Shown here piece by piece: positions 34,075-42,864 of a stretch of DNA of 64,000 nt. The stretch is taken from contig NZ_BAGB01000023.1 in assembly GCF_000308615.1 (NCBI RefSeq), positions 1-64,000 of the forward strand. Reading direction: 5' to 3'. The translations under genes and the position numbers were made by a program. Under the pieces are notes generated by a model. The model saw only the letters and a program-made list of their open reading frames with translations. It did not search any database and had not been told where the DNA came from. This DNA comes from Nocardia jiangxiensis NBRC 101359 (GTDB lineage Bacteria > Actinomycetota > Actinomycetes > Mycobacteriales > Mycobacteriaceae). Positions within the stretch are counted from its first letter, which is position 1. Each line of letters begins with the position of its first letter.

Positions 34075-35112
34075 GTGAAGGTCGGCGTGATGGCCGGATA
34101 CTGGGGTTCACACCCGCCCCGGCGCATGGAGCAGACCATCGCCGAGGCCGAGGCGCTCGGGGTGGACAGCTTCTGGACCGCGGAATCCTACGGCTCGGAC
34201 GCGCTCACTCCGCTGGCCTGGTGGGGTGCGCGGACCAGCCGGATCGCGCTGGGAACCTCGGTGTGCCAGATCTCCGCGCGCACCCCCACGGCGTTGGCGA
34301 TGGCCGCCCAGACCATCGATCACCTCAGCGGCGGACGGCTGATCCTGGGCATCGGCGCCTCGGGCCCGCAGGTGGTCGAGGGCTGGTACGGACAGCCCTA
34401 TCCGCGCCCGCTGGAACGCACCCGCGAATACGTCGCGGTGATGCGCGCGGTGTGGGCGCGCGCGGAGCCGGTGACGTTCGAGGGCAAGCACTTTCAGCTG
34501 CCCTACGGTGGCGGAACCGGTCTGGGTAAGCCGCTCAAGTCCATCGTGCATCCGCTGCGGTCCGACATCCCGGTCTACCTCGGCGCGGAAGGGCCGAAGA
34601 ACGTCGCGCTCGCCGCGGAGATCGCCGACGGCTGGACGCCGCTGTGGTTCTCGCCGAAGACCGACGAGTTCTACCGCGCCGCGCTCGCCGAGGGTTTCGC
34701 CCGCGAGGGTGCTCGCCGCACCGCCGCGGACTTCGAGGTGGCCAATGTGTGCTGGCTGTCCGAGGACGAGGATCTCGAGCGTGCGGCGGCGCGGCTCAAG
34801 CCGGTGGTGGCCCTGTACGCGGGCGGTATGGGGGCCAAGGGGGCTAATTTCCACAACGATGTGTTCGTGCGGATGGGCTGGGGTCAGGAATGCGCCGAGA
34901 TTCAGCGGCTCTATCTGGCCGGACGCGCCGATCTGGCCGCCCAGGCCGTTCCCACGGCGATGGTGGAGGACGTCGCGCTCGTCGGGCCCGTCGACAAGAT
35001 CTGTGAGGAGATCGTGAAACGTTGGAAGCCAACAGTTCTGACCACACTCATCCTCGGCGGCTGGCCGCGTCCGGAATCGCGGGAGCGGATCCTCGAGGCG
35101 GTGCGGTCGTGA
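34075..35112 (+). CDS. LLM-class F420-dependent oxidoreductase
   Basis: A 345-residue luciferase-like TIM-barrel protein: GVDSFWTAESYGSDALTPL, RIALGTSVCQISARTPTALAMAA and GRLILGIGASGPQVVEGWYG are typical of the F420-using mycobacterial/nocardial subgroup. It would move a hydride between F420 and a substrate of the same pathway, possibly reducing an enoyl or keto group. GTG start, GGGAGG upstream. Its stop overlaps the GTG of the next gene (GTGA), showing coupling. Confidence 0.88.
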   Translation: MKVGVMAGYWGSHPPRRMEQTIAEAEALGVDSFWTAESYGSDALTPLAWWGARTSRIALGTSVCQISARTPTALAMAAQTIDHLSGGRLILGIGASGPQVVEGWYGQPYPRPLERTREYVAVMRAVWARAEPVTFEGKHFQLPYGGGTGLGKPLKSIVHPLRSDIPVYLGAEGPKNVALAAEIADGWTPLWFSPKTDEFYRAALAEGFAREGARRTAADFEVANVCWLSEDEDLERAAARLKPVVALYAGGMGAKGANFHNDVFVRMGWGQECAEIQRLYLAGRADLAAQAVPTAMVEDVALVGPVDKICEEIVKRWKPTVLTTLILGGWPRPESRERILEAVRS

Positions 35113-36596
35113 GCCTGGATCCCCGGACACCGGTACTGGTCGGCGGCGGCCAGCTCAACGAGCGCGAAGGTGCGCGCGAACCGGCCGCGCTGATCGCCGA
35201 CGCCGCCGCGCGAGCCGCCGCCGAGGCGGGCAGTACACGACTACTCGAACTCGTCGATTCGGTGCGGATCGTCGGGCTGCTGTCGTGGCGGTATCGCGAT
35301 CCCGGTGCGCTGGTCGGCGCGTGGATCGGCGCTACGCCCAGGCACACCGGCTACACCGGCAGCGGTGGCAGCACACCGCAGGTACTGGTCAATCAGGCTG
35401 CGGAGGATATCGCGGCGGGACGTTGCGATGTCGTGCTGATCGGCGGGGCCGAATCCTGGCGGACGCGAACGACGTTGCGCGCGAAGGGAGTACGCCCGCA
35501 CTGGACGGTTCAGGACGAGTCGGTTCCCGCCGCCCCGATGCTGGTTCCGGAGGTCCCGATGCGATCGGAGACCGAACGTCGCGCGGGGCTGGACCGACCC
35601 GCCTACATCTATCCGCTGTTCGAGCAGGCGCTGCGCCTGTCGGCGGGGCGGTCGATGGACAAGCATCGGGAGGTGATCGGGGAGCTGTGGTCCCGGTTCA
35701 GCGAGGTCGCCGCCGCCAATCCGTACGCCTGGACTCAACGCGCCTACACCGGCAGCGAGATCATCACCCCGGGTGAGCGCAACCGGTGGGTCGCGTCGCC
35801 CTACACCAAACTGCTGAACTCCAACAATATGGTCGAGCAGGGCGCGGCGGTGTTGCTGTGTTCGGTGGAAGTGGCTCGGCGACTGGGGATTCCACGGGAG
35901 AACTGGGTGTTCCCGCAGGCGGGTACCGAGGCGCACGACACCTACGACATCGCCGAACGCGCCGCCCTGGATCGCTCGCCCGCGATCCGGCACGCGAGTG
36001 CGCGGGCGCTGGAGCTGGCCGGGATCGGTCTCGACGACATCGCCCACATCGACGTCTACTCGTGCTTTCCCTCCGCGGTCCAGGTTGCCGCGCACGAAAT
36101 CGGCCTTCCCACAGACGATCCCGCGTGCCCACTGACGGTGACCGGCGGTCTGACCTTCGCCGGTGGGCCGTGGAACAACTACAGCACCCACGCGATCGCG
36201 ACGCTGGCCACCCGATTGCGGCAGTCGCCGGGCAGCTACGGACTGCTCACCGCCAACGGCGGCTACCTGACCAAACATGCCTTCGGGGTGTATCACACCG
36301 AGCCACCTCCGGCGGGCTTCCGCCGCGTCGACGTGCAGGACAGCGTCGACCGGGAACCCACCGTCCGGGCGCATCCGGACTACGAGGGTGCGGCGTTGTC
36401 GGAATCGTGGACGGTCGTCTACTCCCGATCGGGAGAAGCCGAACTCGGATTCCTGTCCGCCCGGACGCCCGACGGCGGACGCACGCTGGCCTCGACCCGT
36501 GAACCCGGCGCTCTGGCGCGTCTGGCGAACACGGAGACCGCCGAGGAGCCGGTGCGGGTCGGTGCCGACGGCGAGTTCCGATTCGCCGACGACTAG
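35109..36596 (+). CDS. Thiolase-like protein type 1 (TLP1) with extra C-terminal domain
   Basis: A 495-residue thiolase fold longer than ordinary thiolases (about 390-400). The usual nucleophilic cysteine position carries YTGSGGSTPQVLVNQ with no cysteine. VDVYSCFPSAVQ and GGLTFAGGPWNNYSTHA are typical of the SCP2/TLP branch. The last 100 or so residues (PTVRAHPDYEGAALSESWTV onward) match the additional domain known from mycobacterial TLP1 proteins. Lacking the cysteine, it probably does not do normal thiolysis. GTG start overlaps the previous stop. Confidence 0.82.
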   Translation: MSLDPRTPVLVGGGQLNEREGAREPAALIADAAARAAAEAGSTRLLELVDSVRIVGLLSWRYRDPGALVGAWIGATPRHTGYTGSGGSTPQVLVNQAAEDIAAGRCDVVLIGGAESWRTRTTLRAKGVRPHWTVQDESVPAAPMLVPEVPMRSETERRAGLDRPAYIYPLFEQALRLSAGRSMDKHREVIGELWSRFSEVAAANPYAWTQRAYTGSEIITPGERNRWVASPYTKLLNSNNMVEQGAAVLLCSVEVARRLGIPRENWVFPQAGTEAHDTYDIAERAALDRSPAIRHASARALELAGIGLDDIAHIDVYSCFPSAVQVAAHEIGLPTDDPACPLTVTGGLTFAGGPWNNYSTHAIATLATRLRQSPGSYGLLTANGGYLTKHAFGVYHTEPPPAGFRRVDVQDSVDREPTVRAHPDYEGAALSESWTVVYSRSGEAELGFLSARTPDGGRTLASTREPGALARLANTETAEEPVRVGADGEFRFADD

Positions 36597-36635
36597 CCGG
36601 TGCGGCCTTGCATCGCGGTCGACGATTGACCCGAT

Positions 36636-36657
36636 AAACCTAAAGGCTTAAGGTAAA
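36636..36657. promoter_or_regulatory. Regulon dyad, copy 4 (upstream of the DUF35/thiolase operon)
   Basis: AAACCTA-N7-AAGGTAAA (core at 36640-36652), 46 bp before the ATG at 36704. One base of the right core differs (AAG for TAG), as in copy 7 at 46.91 kb. Confidence 0.55.
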
Positions 36658-36703
36658 AATATCGGTGACGCCCTGCGTCACCAGGGAAGCGAGGAGAACT
36701 CGA

Positions 36704-37018
36704 ATGCCTGATCAAGACTTTCGCGAACTGTACGAGCGGCACGTCGGCACCGTCGCCGACGGCAATTTCAAAGCCGCCCTGGCCGATATGGTGCAGGAGA
36801 ACATCCCTGCGGTGTTCGAGGGTGTGACCGTCCCGCGCGGAGTGGTCAACAGCTTCCGGATCCAGGACGTGCGCGCCGAGGACGACAAGCAGATCGGCGA
36901 GACCGTCTACGACACCCCCGACGGCGTGATCGGCCTGCGCTCGATCTGGGAACTGCGCGACGGTGTCTGGAAAGCCGCTGCGCTGGAGAACTTTCCGGTG
37001 TCCGGAGCATCGGCATGA
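36704..37018 (+). CDS. Small NTF2/SnoaL-like protein
   Basis: A 104-residue protein with an N-terminal helix (FRELYERHVGTVADGNFKAALADM) and alternating strands ending LRSIWELRDGVWKAAALENF, which looks like a compact NTF2-like fold. I do not recognise a specific family member. ATG 36704 has GAGGAGA upstream, while the open frame begins earlier. It overlaps the DUF35 gene by 4 bp, so it is made together with the DUF35/thiolase pair and may be an accessory or small lyase/isomerase for that complex. Function unproved. Confidence 0.65.
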   Translation: MPDQDFRELYERHVGTVADGNFKAALADMVQENIPAVFEGVTVPRGVVNSFRIQDVRAEDDKQIGETVYDTPDGVIGLRSIWELRDGVWKAAALENFPVSGASA

Positions 37019-37464
37019 GCGAGACGCCGACACTCGATCTGCCGTGGGGGCCCGCGGCGGACGGCCTGGACCGGCCCTACTGGGAGGGGCTGGCCGAAGG
37101 TGAACTGCGACTGCAACATTGCGGTCACTGCGGTGCGTGGATCTGGGGCCCGCAGTGGATCTGCGCGACCTGTCATACCTTCGACCCGGGCTGGGAGACG
37201 GTCGAGGCGGCCGGCACCGTGTACAGCTGGGCCCGCAGCCACTATCCCTTCATCACCGAACTCGCCGACCGGGTGCCGTACGTGACCGTCCTGGTGGAAC
37301 TGCCGGGAGCCGGAAACCGAAGGGTGCTGGGCCTTCTGGTCGACGACGTGCCCGAGAACGTGCGGATCGGCGACCAGGTCGTCGGCCACATCGAGCTCGA
37401 CCCCGGAGCGACGTGGCCCCTGCTGCGGTGGCGCCGCGCCGACACCGAAGGAGCGCGAGCATGA
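37015..37464 (+). CDS. DUF35 OB-fold protein with zinc ribbon, thiolase partner
   Basis: A 149-residue protein: an N-terminal helix (LDRPYWEGLAEGELRLQ), a rubredoxin-like zinc ribbon with Cys36/Cys39 and Cys50/Cys53 (CGHC, CATC), and a C-terminal OB fold (GTVYSWARSHYPF, PYVTVLVELPGAGNRRVLGLLV). Known partners of SCP2-type thiolases and aldolases, for example the DUF35 part of ChsH2 with Ltp2 in steroid side-chain breakdown. Here the thiolase-like gene follows with a 4-bp overlap, as in those systems. It likely forms a complex with it and channels the CoA ester. Confidence 0.88.
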   Translation: MSETPTLDLPWGPAADGLDRPYWEGLAEGELRLQHCGHCGAWIWGPQWICATCHTFDPGWETVEAAGTVYSWARSHYPFITELADRVPYVTVLVELPGAGNRRVLGLLVDDVPENVRIGDQVVGHIELDPGATWPLLRWRRADTEGARA

Positions 37465-38645
37465 GCGGAACGACGTTGCGCGGCGCGGCCGCGGTGGTGG
37501 GTGCGGCCGAATTGCACTACAAGCGAGGCGGCGCGCCGCACGGCGAGCTGCGAATGACGTTGGAGGCCATCGTCTCCGCGTGCGCCGACGCCGGAGTCTC
37601 ACCCAGCGAACTGGACGGGTTCGTCTCCTACGCGGGCGGCGGGCACGACGGCGCGATCCTGGGCGGCGCACTCGGCGTCCGGGATGTGCGGTGGTCGAAC
37701 ATGATGTGGGGTGGCGGGGGCGGCGCCGTGGCGGCCGCGATCAACAACGCCGCCGTCGCGATCGCCACCGGGCAGGCCGAGACCGTCGTGGTCTACCGGT
37801 CGATGGCCCAGGAGGACACCGGTCGGCTCGGCTACGCGAAGTATTTCTACGGCCCGCACTACCTCGCACACGGCGTGGGCTCCCCGGCCCAGGTCTGCGC
37901 GCTGCGCACGCAGCGACTGCTCGAACACGACGGGGTGCCCCGCGAGGCGATGCGAGCGCTGGTCCTCGCCGCTTACCGGCACGCGCAGAACAACCCGACC
38001 GCCGCTGGATACGGCAAGCCGCTGGACGAGGCGACCTACGAGTCCTCCCGGATGATCACCGAGCCGTTCCACCTGTTCGACTGCTCGCGCGAGAGCGACG
38101 GTGCGGTCGCGCTCGTGCTCGTCTCGGGTGAGCGCGCCCGCGCCATGCGACCGGACGCGGCGTACGTGCTCGCCGGTGCGCAGGGCGCGCCGGGCGGATA
38201 TTCCTCGATCATCGACAACGACGAGCTCTACACCAGCGCCGGATTCGCCGGTCGCCCCGGACGAGCGGGTGTCGCGGACCGGATGTGGGCCGCGGCCGGA
38301 CTGACCCACGACGACGTCGATGTGGTCCAGGTGTACGAGAACTTCAGTGGCCCCGCCGTTTCCGCGCTGATCGATCACGGATTCGCGCCCGCGGGCCCGG
38401 CCGCCGGAGACATTCTCACCGTCGACAACCTGACCGCCGGAATCGGGAAGCTACCGGTCAACACCAGTGGCGGCAATATCGCCGACTCCTTCGTCAACGG
38501 TATGGGACTGGCCGTGGAAGCGGTGCGTCAGATCCGCGGCACATCCACCAATCCTGTTCCGGGCGCGCGGGTTTCGCTGTTCATCGGTGGGCCGATGGCC
38601 CCGCTGGTCAGCTCCACCCTGTTCGGGCACGAAGACACCCTCTGA
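37461..38645 (+). CDS. SCP2/Ltp-type thiolase-like protein
   Basis: A 394-residue thiolase-fold protein. The normal cysteine motif is replaced by NMMWGGGGGAVAAAINN. FDCSRESDGAVALVL, VQVYENFSGPAVSAL and LPVNTSGGNIADSFVNGMGL correspond to SCP2-thiolase/Ltp landmarks, with VNG in place of the histidine-containing HG motif. Missing Cys and His argues against thiolysis and for a retro-aldol or condensing role like Ltp2, which needs a DUF35 partner. That partner is encoded directly upstream with an ATGA overlap. Reaction inferred, not shown. Confidence 0.85.
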   Translation: MSGTTLRGAAAVVGAAELHYKRGGAPHGELRMTLEAIVSACADAGVSPSELDGFVSYAGGGHDGAILGGALGVRDVRWSNMMWGGGGGAVAAAINNAAVAIATGQAETVVVYRSMAQEDTGRLGYAKYFYGPHYLAHGVGSPAQVCALRTQRLLEHDGVPREAMRALVLAAYRHAQNNPTAAGYGKPLDEATYESSRMITEPFHLFDCSRESDGAVALVLVSGERARAMRPDAAYVLAGAQGAPGGYSSIIDNDELYTSAGFAGRPGRAGVADRMWAAAGLTHDDVDVVQVYENFSGPAVSALIDHGFAPAGPAAGDILTVDNLTAGIGKLPVNTSGGNIADSFVNGMGLAVEAVRQIRGTSTNPVPGARVSLFIGGPMAPLVSSTLFGHEDTL

Positions 38646-38653
38646 GGACCGCT

Positions 38654-40099
38654 ATGGACACCACATACGATCGCCCCTCCCTGTTCATCGACGGGGAGTG
38701 GGTCGCACCGAGCACAGCGGCCGCGGTCGAGGTCATCGAAGCCGCCACCGAAAAGGTGCTCGGCACAGCGGCACTGGCCGATCCGGCCGATATCGACGCG
38801 GCGGTCGCGGCGGCGCGTCGGGCGCTGGCGGATTGGCGTGCCCTGGACGCCGACGAGCGGGCCGACCATCTCGATCGTTTCGCGGCGGCGCTGAAATCGC
38901 GCGCCAAGCAGACCGCAGCGCTGGCCAGTCGTGAGAACGGCATGCCGATCACGACATCGATCAACGTCAACGGGTACGCACCCGCGTTGATGATCGAGTA
39001 CTACGCCCGGCTGATTCGCGGTGCGGCGCGAGAGGATGTGCGACCCAGTGCATTCGGGGGCCGCACGGTCGTGCGCCGTGAACCGGTCGGGGTGGTCGCG
39101 GCCATCACGCCGTGGAACTACCCGCAGTCGCTCGCGGCGATGAAACTCGCGCCCGCGCTCGCCGCCGGATGCACCGTCGTGCTCAAGCCCGCTCCCGAAA
39201 CCGCCTTGGATGCCTATGCTTTCGCCGAGGCGGCTATCGAGGCCGGACTGCCCGCGGGCGTGCTGAACATCGTGCCCGCCGATCGGGCGGGCGGCGCGTA
39301 CCTGGTCGAACATCCCGGTGTGGACAAGGTGGCGTTCACCGGCTCCACCCCGGCGGGCCGGGCCATCGGTGAGGTGTGCGGGCGGCTGTTGCGTCCGGTG
39401 ACGCTCGAACTCGGTGGGAAATCGGCGTCCATCGTGACCGCCGACGCCGATCTCGAACAGTTCGCGGCGAAGCTGCTCGAGGTGTCGCTGGTGAACAACG
39501 GCCAGACCTGTCACGCCGGGACCCGGATCCTGGCGCCGCGCTCGCGGTATGCCGAGGTGGTGGGCGTGGTCACCGAAACGGTGCGTGCGCTGCGGATCGG
39601 TGATCCGCTGGATCGGGCCACCCAGATCGGACCGCTGGTGAGCGTGGCGCAACGCGACCGGGTGCTCGGCTACGTCGATGCCGGGCGCGCGGACGGTTAC
39701 CGGGTCACCACCGGCGGCGGCGTTCCCGCAGGCCAGCCGGTGGGCTGGTTCGTGGAGCCGACGGTATTCGAGGGTGTGGACAATTCCGCGCGCATCGCCC
39801 AGGAAGAGATCTTCGGACCGGTTCTGACGATCACACCGTTCGACACCGAGCAGGAGGCGATCGCCATCGCCAACGACTCCCACTACGGCTTGGGCGGCAC
39901 GGTGTGGACCACCGACGAGGAACGGGGTCTGGCCATCGCCGATCGCATCGACAGCGGCACCTTCGGCGTCAACCACTATCTGCTGGATCTGGACGCCCCG
40001 TTCGGCGGGGTCAAGTTCTCCGGTCTGGGACGTGAGCTCGGACCGGAGGGGATCGCGTCGTACTACCGCACCAAATCGGTGTATTTCGGCACCCGCTGA
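38654..40099 (+). CDS. Aldehyde dehydrogenase 1
   Basis: A 481-residue NAD(P)-dependent aldehyde dehydrogenase: ITPWNYPQSLAAMKLAPALA, FTGSTPAGRAIG, catalytic Glu in VTLELGGKSASIV (about 251) and nucleophilic Cys in NNGQTCHAGTR (about 285). The frame opens far upstream, but ATG 38654 lies 8 bp after the thiolase stop. In the operon it could oxidise the aldehyde set free by a retro-aldol reaction of the DUF35/thiolase pair, by analogy with steroid side-chain pathways. Confidence 0.92.
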   Translation: MDTTYDRPSLFIDGEWVAPSTAAAVEVIEAATEKVLGTAALADPADIDAAVAAARRALADWRALDADERADHLDRFAAALKSRAKQTAALASRENGMPITTSINVNGYAPALMIEYYARLIRGAAREDVRPSAFGGRTVVRREPVGVVAAITPWNYPQSLAAMKLAPALAAGCTVVLKPAPETALDAYAFAEAAIEAGLPAGVLNIVPADRAGGAYLVEHPGVDKVAFTGSTPAGRAIGEVCGRLLRPVTLELGGKSASIVTADADLEQFAAKLLEVSLVNNGQTCHAGTRILAPRSRYAEVVGVVTETVRALRIGDPLDRATQIGPLVSVAQRDRVLGYVDAGRADGYRVTTGGGVPAGQPVGWFVEPTVFEGVDNSARIAQEEIFGPVLTITPFDTEQEAIAIANDSHYGLGGTVWTTDEERGLAIADRIDSGTFGVNHYLLDLDAPFGGVKFSGLGRELGPEGIASYYRTKSVYFGTR

Positions 40100-40131
40100 A
40101 TCGCCGGACCACCGATCGAACGGAGCCAACG

Positions 40132-42549
40132 ATGACACTTCCGCTGGTCGGCACCCGCGTGCTGGACCTCACCGACGGTCTCGGCGAATCCTGCGGCCGC
40201 TATCTGGCCGACCTCGGGGCCGAGGTGATCCGCGTCGAACCGCCCGGCGGCTCGCGCAGTCGGTCGGCGGAGCCCACGGCCGCGGGGACCAGTATCGCGT
40301 TCGCGCTGCGCAACGCCAACAAGTTCGGCATCACCGTGGATCTGGCCAGTGCGGCGGGGGCCGAGCGTTTCCGCGAACTGGCCCGCAGCGCCGATGTCGT
40401 CGTCGAGTCGTCCCCGCCGGGACGGCTCGCGGAACGGGGTGTGGGTCCGGCCGAGATACGCGCTGCCGCACCGGGTTTGGTATGGACATCGATCACCGGT
40501 TTCGGGCAGAGCGGCCCATACCGGGACTGGGTGGCCACCGAACCGGTGCTGTACGCGCTCTCGGGTGTGCTGTCCCGCTCGGGCGCACCCGGCATCGAGC
40601 CGCTGTTGCCCCCGGCGGGGCTGGTGGAGGAAACCGTCGGCGCGCACGCGGTGTGGGCGACCCTGTTGGCGTACCTGCGCCGACTGGAAACCGGACGCGG
40701 TGAGACCGTGGACGTTTCGGCCTTCGAGGCGATCGTGCACGGCTTCGATCCCGGTTTCGGCACGCAGGGCTCCGCGGCGGCCGGACGTTCCGAGGACTTC
40801 CCGCGCGGGCGGCCCGATGCGGCCGATTTCTATCCCGTCTTCGCCTGTAAGGACGGGCACGTGCGAATCTGCCTGCTGGCCAAGCGGCAGTGGCGGGGGA
40901 TGTTCGAATGGCTCGGCGCGCCGGCCGAATTCGCCGATCCGAAATACGACACGATTCCGGCGCGGTTCGCCGCCGCCGGTTCGCTGCACCCGCTGATCGG
41001 CGAACTGTTCGCCACCCGCACCCAGGCCGAGCTGGTCGAGGAGGGTGCCCGCCGCGGCGTTCCGGTCGGCGGGGTACACACCCTGGCCGAGGTCCTGACC
41101 ACATCGCATTTCGAGGACTCGGGCGCACTCGTGCAGACCGAGATCGCACCGGGCACATACGCGAAGGCGCCCTCCGGGTACGTCGGCATCGGCGGCGTGC
41201 GCGCCGGGATCCGCACGCGCGCACCGCAACCCGGCGAGCACGACGACATCGTGACCCCCGATCATCCCGTAGTCGACACCGGTACCGGGGATCCCTCGGC
41301 GGCTCCGCTGGCTGGACTTCGGGTGCTGGATCTGGGGGTGATCGTCTTCGGTGCGGAGCTCAGCAGGCAGTTCGCCGATTATGGCGCCGATGTGATCAAG
41401 ATCGAGAACGCGAACTTCCCGGACGGCCTGCGCCAGTCCAAACGCGGTGCGGCCCTGGCTGCCTCGGTGGCGTGGGGACACCGCAACAAACGGAGCCTGG
41501 GCGTGGACCTGCGGCGGCCGGAAGGGGCTGCCTTGTTCCGCAGGCTGGTCGCCGAGGCGGATGTGGTGCTGGCGAACTTCAAGCCTGGCACCTTGGCCGC
41601 GATGGGCCTGTCCTACGAATCTCTGTCGGCGCTGAATCCACGCATCGTGGTATCGGAATCCAGTGCCTTCGGTGCGACCGGCGGGTGGCGTACCAGGCTG
41701 GGATACGGTCCCCTGGTGCGCGCCTCGTGCGGGGTGTCGGCCCTGTGGCGCTACCCGGACAACGCCGAACTGTTGTGTGACGGACAAACCGTCTACCCCG
41801 ACCACATCGCCGCGCACATAACTGCCAGCGCGGTCCTGGCCGCGTTGATCGCCCGCCGCCGCAGCGGTCGAGGCACCGATATTCAAGTGGCCCAGGCAGA
41901 TACCGCGCTCGTCCAACTGGGCACCCAACTGGTCGCTGAAGCGCTCGCGCCGGGATCGGTTGTAGCGTCCGGCAATTCGGATCCCTACTGTGCTCCTAGC
42001 GGCGTCTACGCCTGCGACGGTGACGACGAATGGTGTGTGGTGACCGTCGGCGACGACGCGCAGTGGCGGAGCCTGTGCGAGGTCCTGGGTCGCCCGGACC
42101 TCGTGAACGACGAACGCTTCTGCACTGTGACGCAACGGATTCGGCACCGCGCCGAGGTGGACGCCGTGGTGTCGGAATGGACTCGGGCGCGTGGTCCGCA
42201 GGAGGCAGCCGCCACCCTACAGGCCGCAGGTGTCCCCGCGGGCCCGATGCTGCGGCTGCCACAGTTGCTCACCGACCCGCACCTGACTGCTCGTGAAACC
42301 TACACGCTGGTCCAGCACGACCTGCTGACCACGGATCTGCCCGCGACAGCCCGCGCCGCACGATTCGAGGAGATCGCCGACCCTGCCACGCGGCCCGCGC
42401 CGCTGCCGGGTCAGCACACCCGCGAGATCTGCGCCGATCTGCTGGGCATGTCCGGTGGGCAGATCGACGCACTGGTTCGCGACGGCGTCCTGCAACCGTC
42501 GGCCGACGATCCCGCACTGGTCGCGGCGTCGTCGGAAAACCTACGGTAG
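40132..42549 (+). CDS. Tandem-domain class III CoA-transferase (fusion)
   Basis: An 805-residue protein made of two CaiB/BaiF domains, each about 400 residues (1-385 and 392-805). Each repeats the entry motif: VGTRVLDLTDGLGESCG and LAGLRVLDLGVIVFGAE, then LADLGAEVIRVEPPGG and FADYGADVIKIENANF. In the second domain the catalytic aspartate is probably Asp557 (YPDHIAAHITASAVLAAL). The matching place in the first reads GLVEETVGAHAVWATLLA, with Glu instead of Asp. Family enzymes work as intertwined dimers, so the fusion may mimic one dimer with a single active half. Last gene of the operon beginning at 36.7 kb. Confidence 0.88.
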   Translation: MTLPLVGTRVLDLTDGLGESCGRYLADLGAEVIRVEPPGGSRSRSAEPTAAGTSIAFALRNANKFGITVDLASAAGAERFRELARSADVVVESSPPGRLAERGVGPAEIRAAAPGLVWTSITGFGQSGPYRDWVATEPVLYALSGVLSRSGAPGIEPLLPPAGLVEETVGAHAVWATLLAYLRRLETGRGETVDVSAFEAIVHGFDPGFGTQGSAAAGRSEDFPRGRPDAADFYPVFACKDGHVRICLLAKRQWRGMFEWLGAPAEFADPKYDTIPARFAAAGSLHPLIGELFATRTQAELVEEGARRGVPVGGVHTLAEVLTTSHFEDSGALVQTEIAPGTYAKAPSGYVGIGGVRAGIRTRAPQPGEHDDIVTPDHPVVDTGTGDPSAAPLAGLRVLDLGVIVFGAELSRQFADYGADVIKIENANFPDGLRQSKRGAALAASVAWGHRNKRSLGVDLRRPEGAALFRRLVAEADVVLANFKPGTLAAMGLSYESLSALNPRIVVSESSAFGATGGWRTRLGYGPLVRASCGVSALWRYPDNAELLCDGQTVYPDHIAAHITASAVLAALIARRRSGRGTDIQVAQADTALVQLGTQLVAEALAPGSVVASGNSDPYCAPSGVYACDGDDEWCVVTVGDDAQWRSLCEVLGRPDLVNDERFCTVTQRIRHRAEVDAVVSEWTRARGPQEAAATLQAAGVPAGPMLRLPQLLTDPHLTARETYTLVQHDLLTTDLPATARAARFEEIADPATRPAPLPGQHTREICADLLGMSGGQIDALVRDGVLQPSADDPALVAASSENLR

Positions 42550-42864
42550 ATAGTTTCCTATCGGGACCCTAGGGCCGCTTCGGATATTGGAAAGACTGTA
42601 GGTTTACCTCCTCATGTCCGCAGTTGGACAGCTATTTCCTACATGATTTCTAGCTCCGAAACGATATAAATGACAAAATCTGTCAGTTGTTGACCGAGAG
42701 GTTTTCGGGCGCTACGGTGATGTGACGGCATTCACAGCCGCTCGACATCTCCGGCCGGGCCCACGGTCGCCGCGAACCTCTGCGCACGGTTCGCGGCGAC
42801 GAATCGGGCATTCCCGCGCCGAATCCGGCCCGCATCCGGAAAAGTCAGTGAGAGAAGGAATTTC
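42550..42864 (+). promoter_or_regulatory. Promoter region of SDR C / aldehyde dehydrogenase 2
   Basis: A 315-bp gap. It contains a probable promoter TTGACC (42690-42695), 17-bp spacer, TACGGT (42713-42718), and in front of it the dyad ACAA-N10-TTGT (42673-42690), matching the thiolase/fprB gap at 14 of 18 positions. A half-site of the main regulon dyad (TAGGTTTA, 42599-42606) has no left arm. GAGAAGGA just before 42865 is the ribosome site. Confidence 0.5.

Noticed and set aside
40063..42147. 694-codon open frame on the minus strand
   Set aside because: Antisense to the fused CoA-transferase; low-complexity Arg/Gly/His composition and no ribosome site.
42599..42606. TAGGTTTA half-site before SDR C
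   Set aside because: The left arm at the expected distance reads GGA, not CTA, so it was not counted as a regulon dyad.
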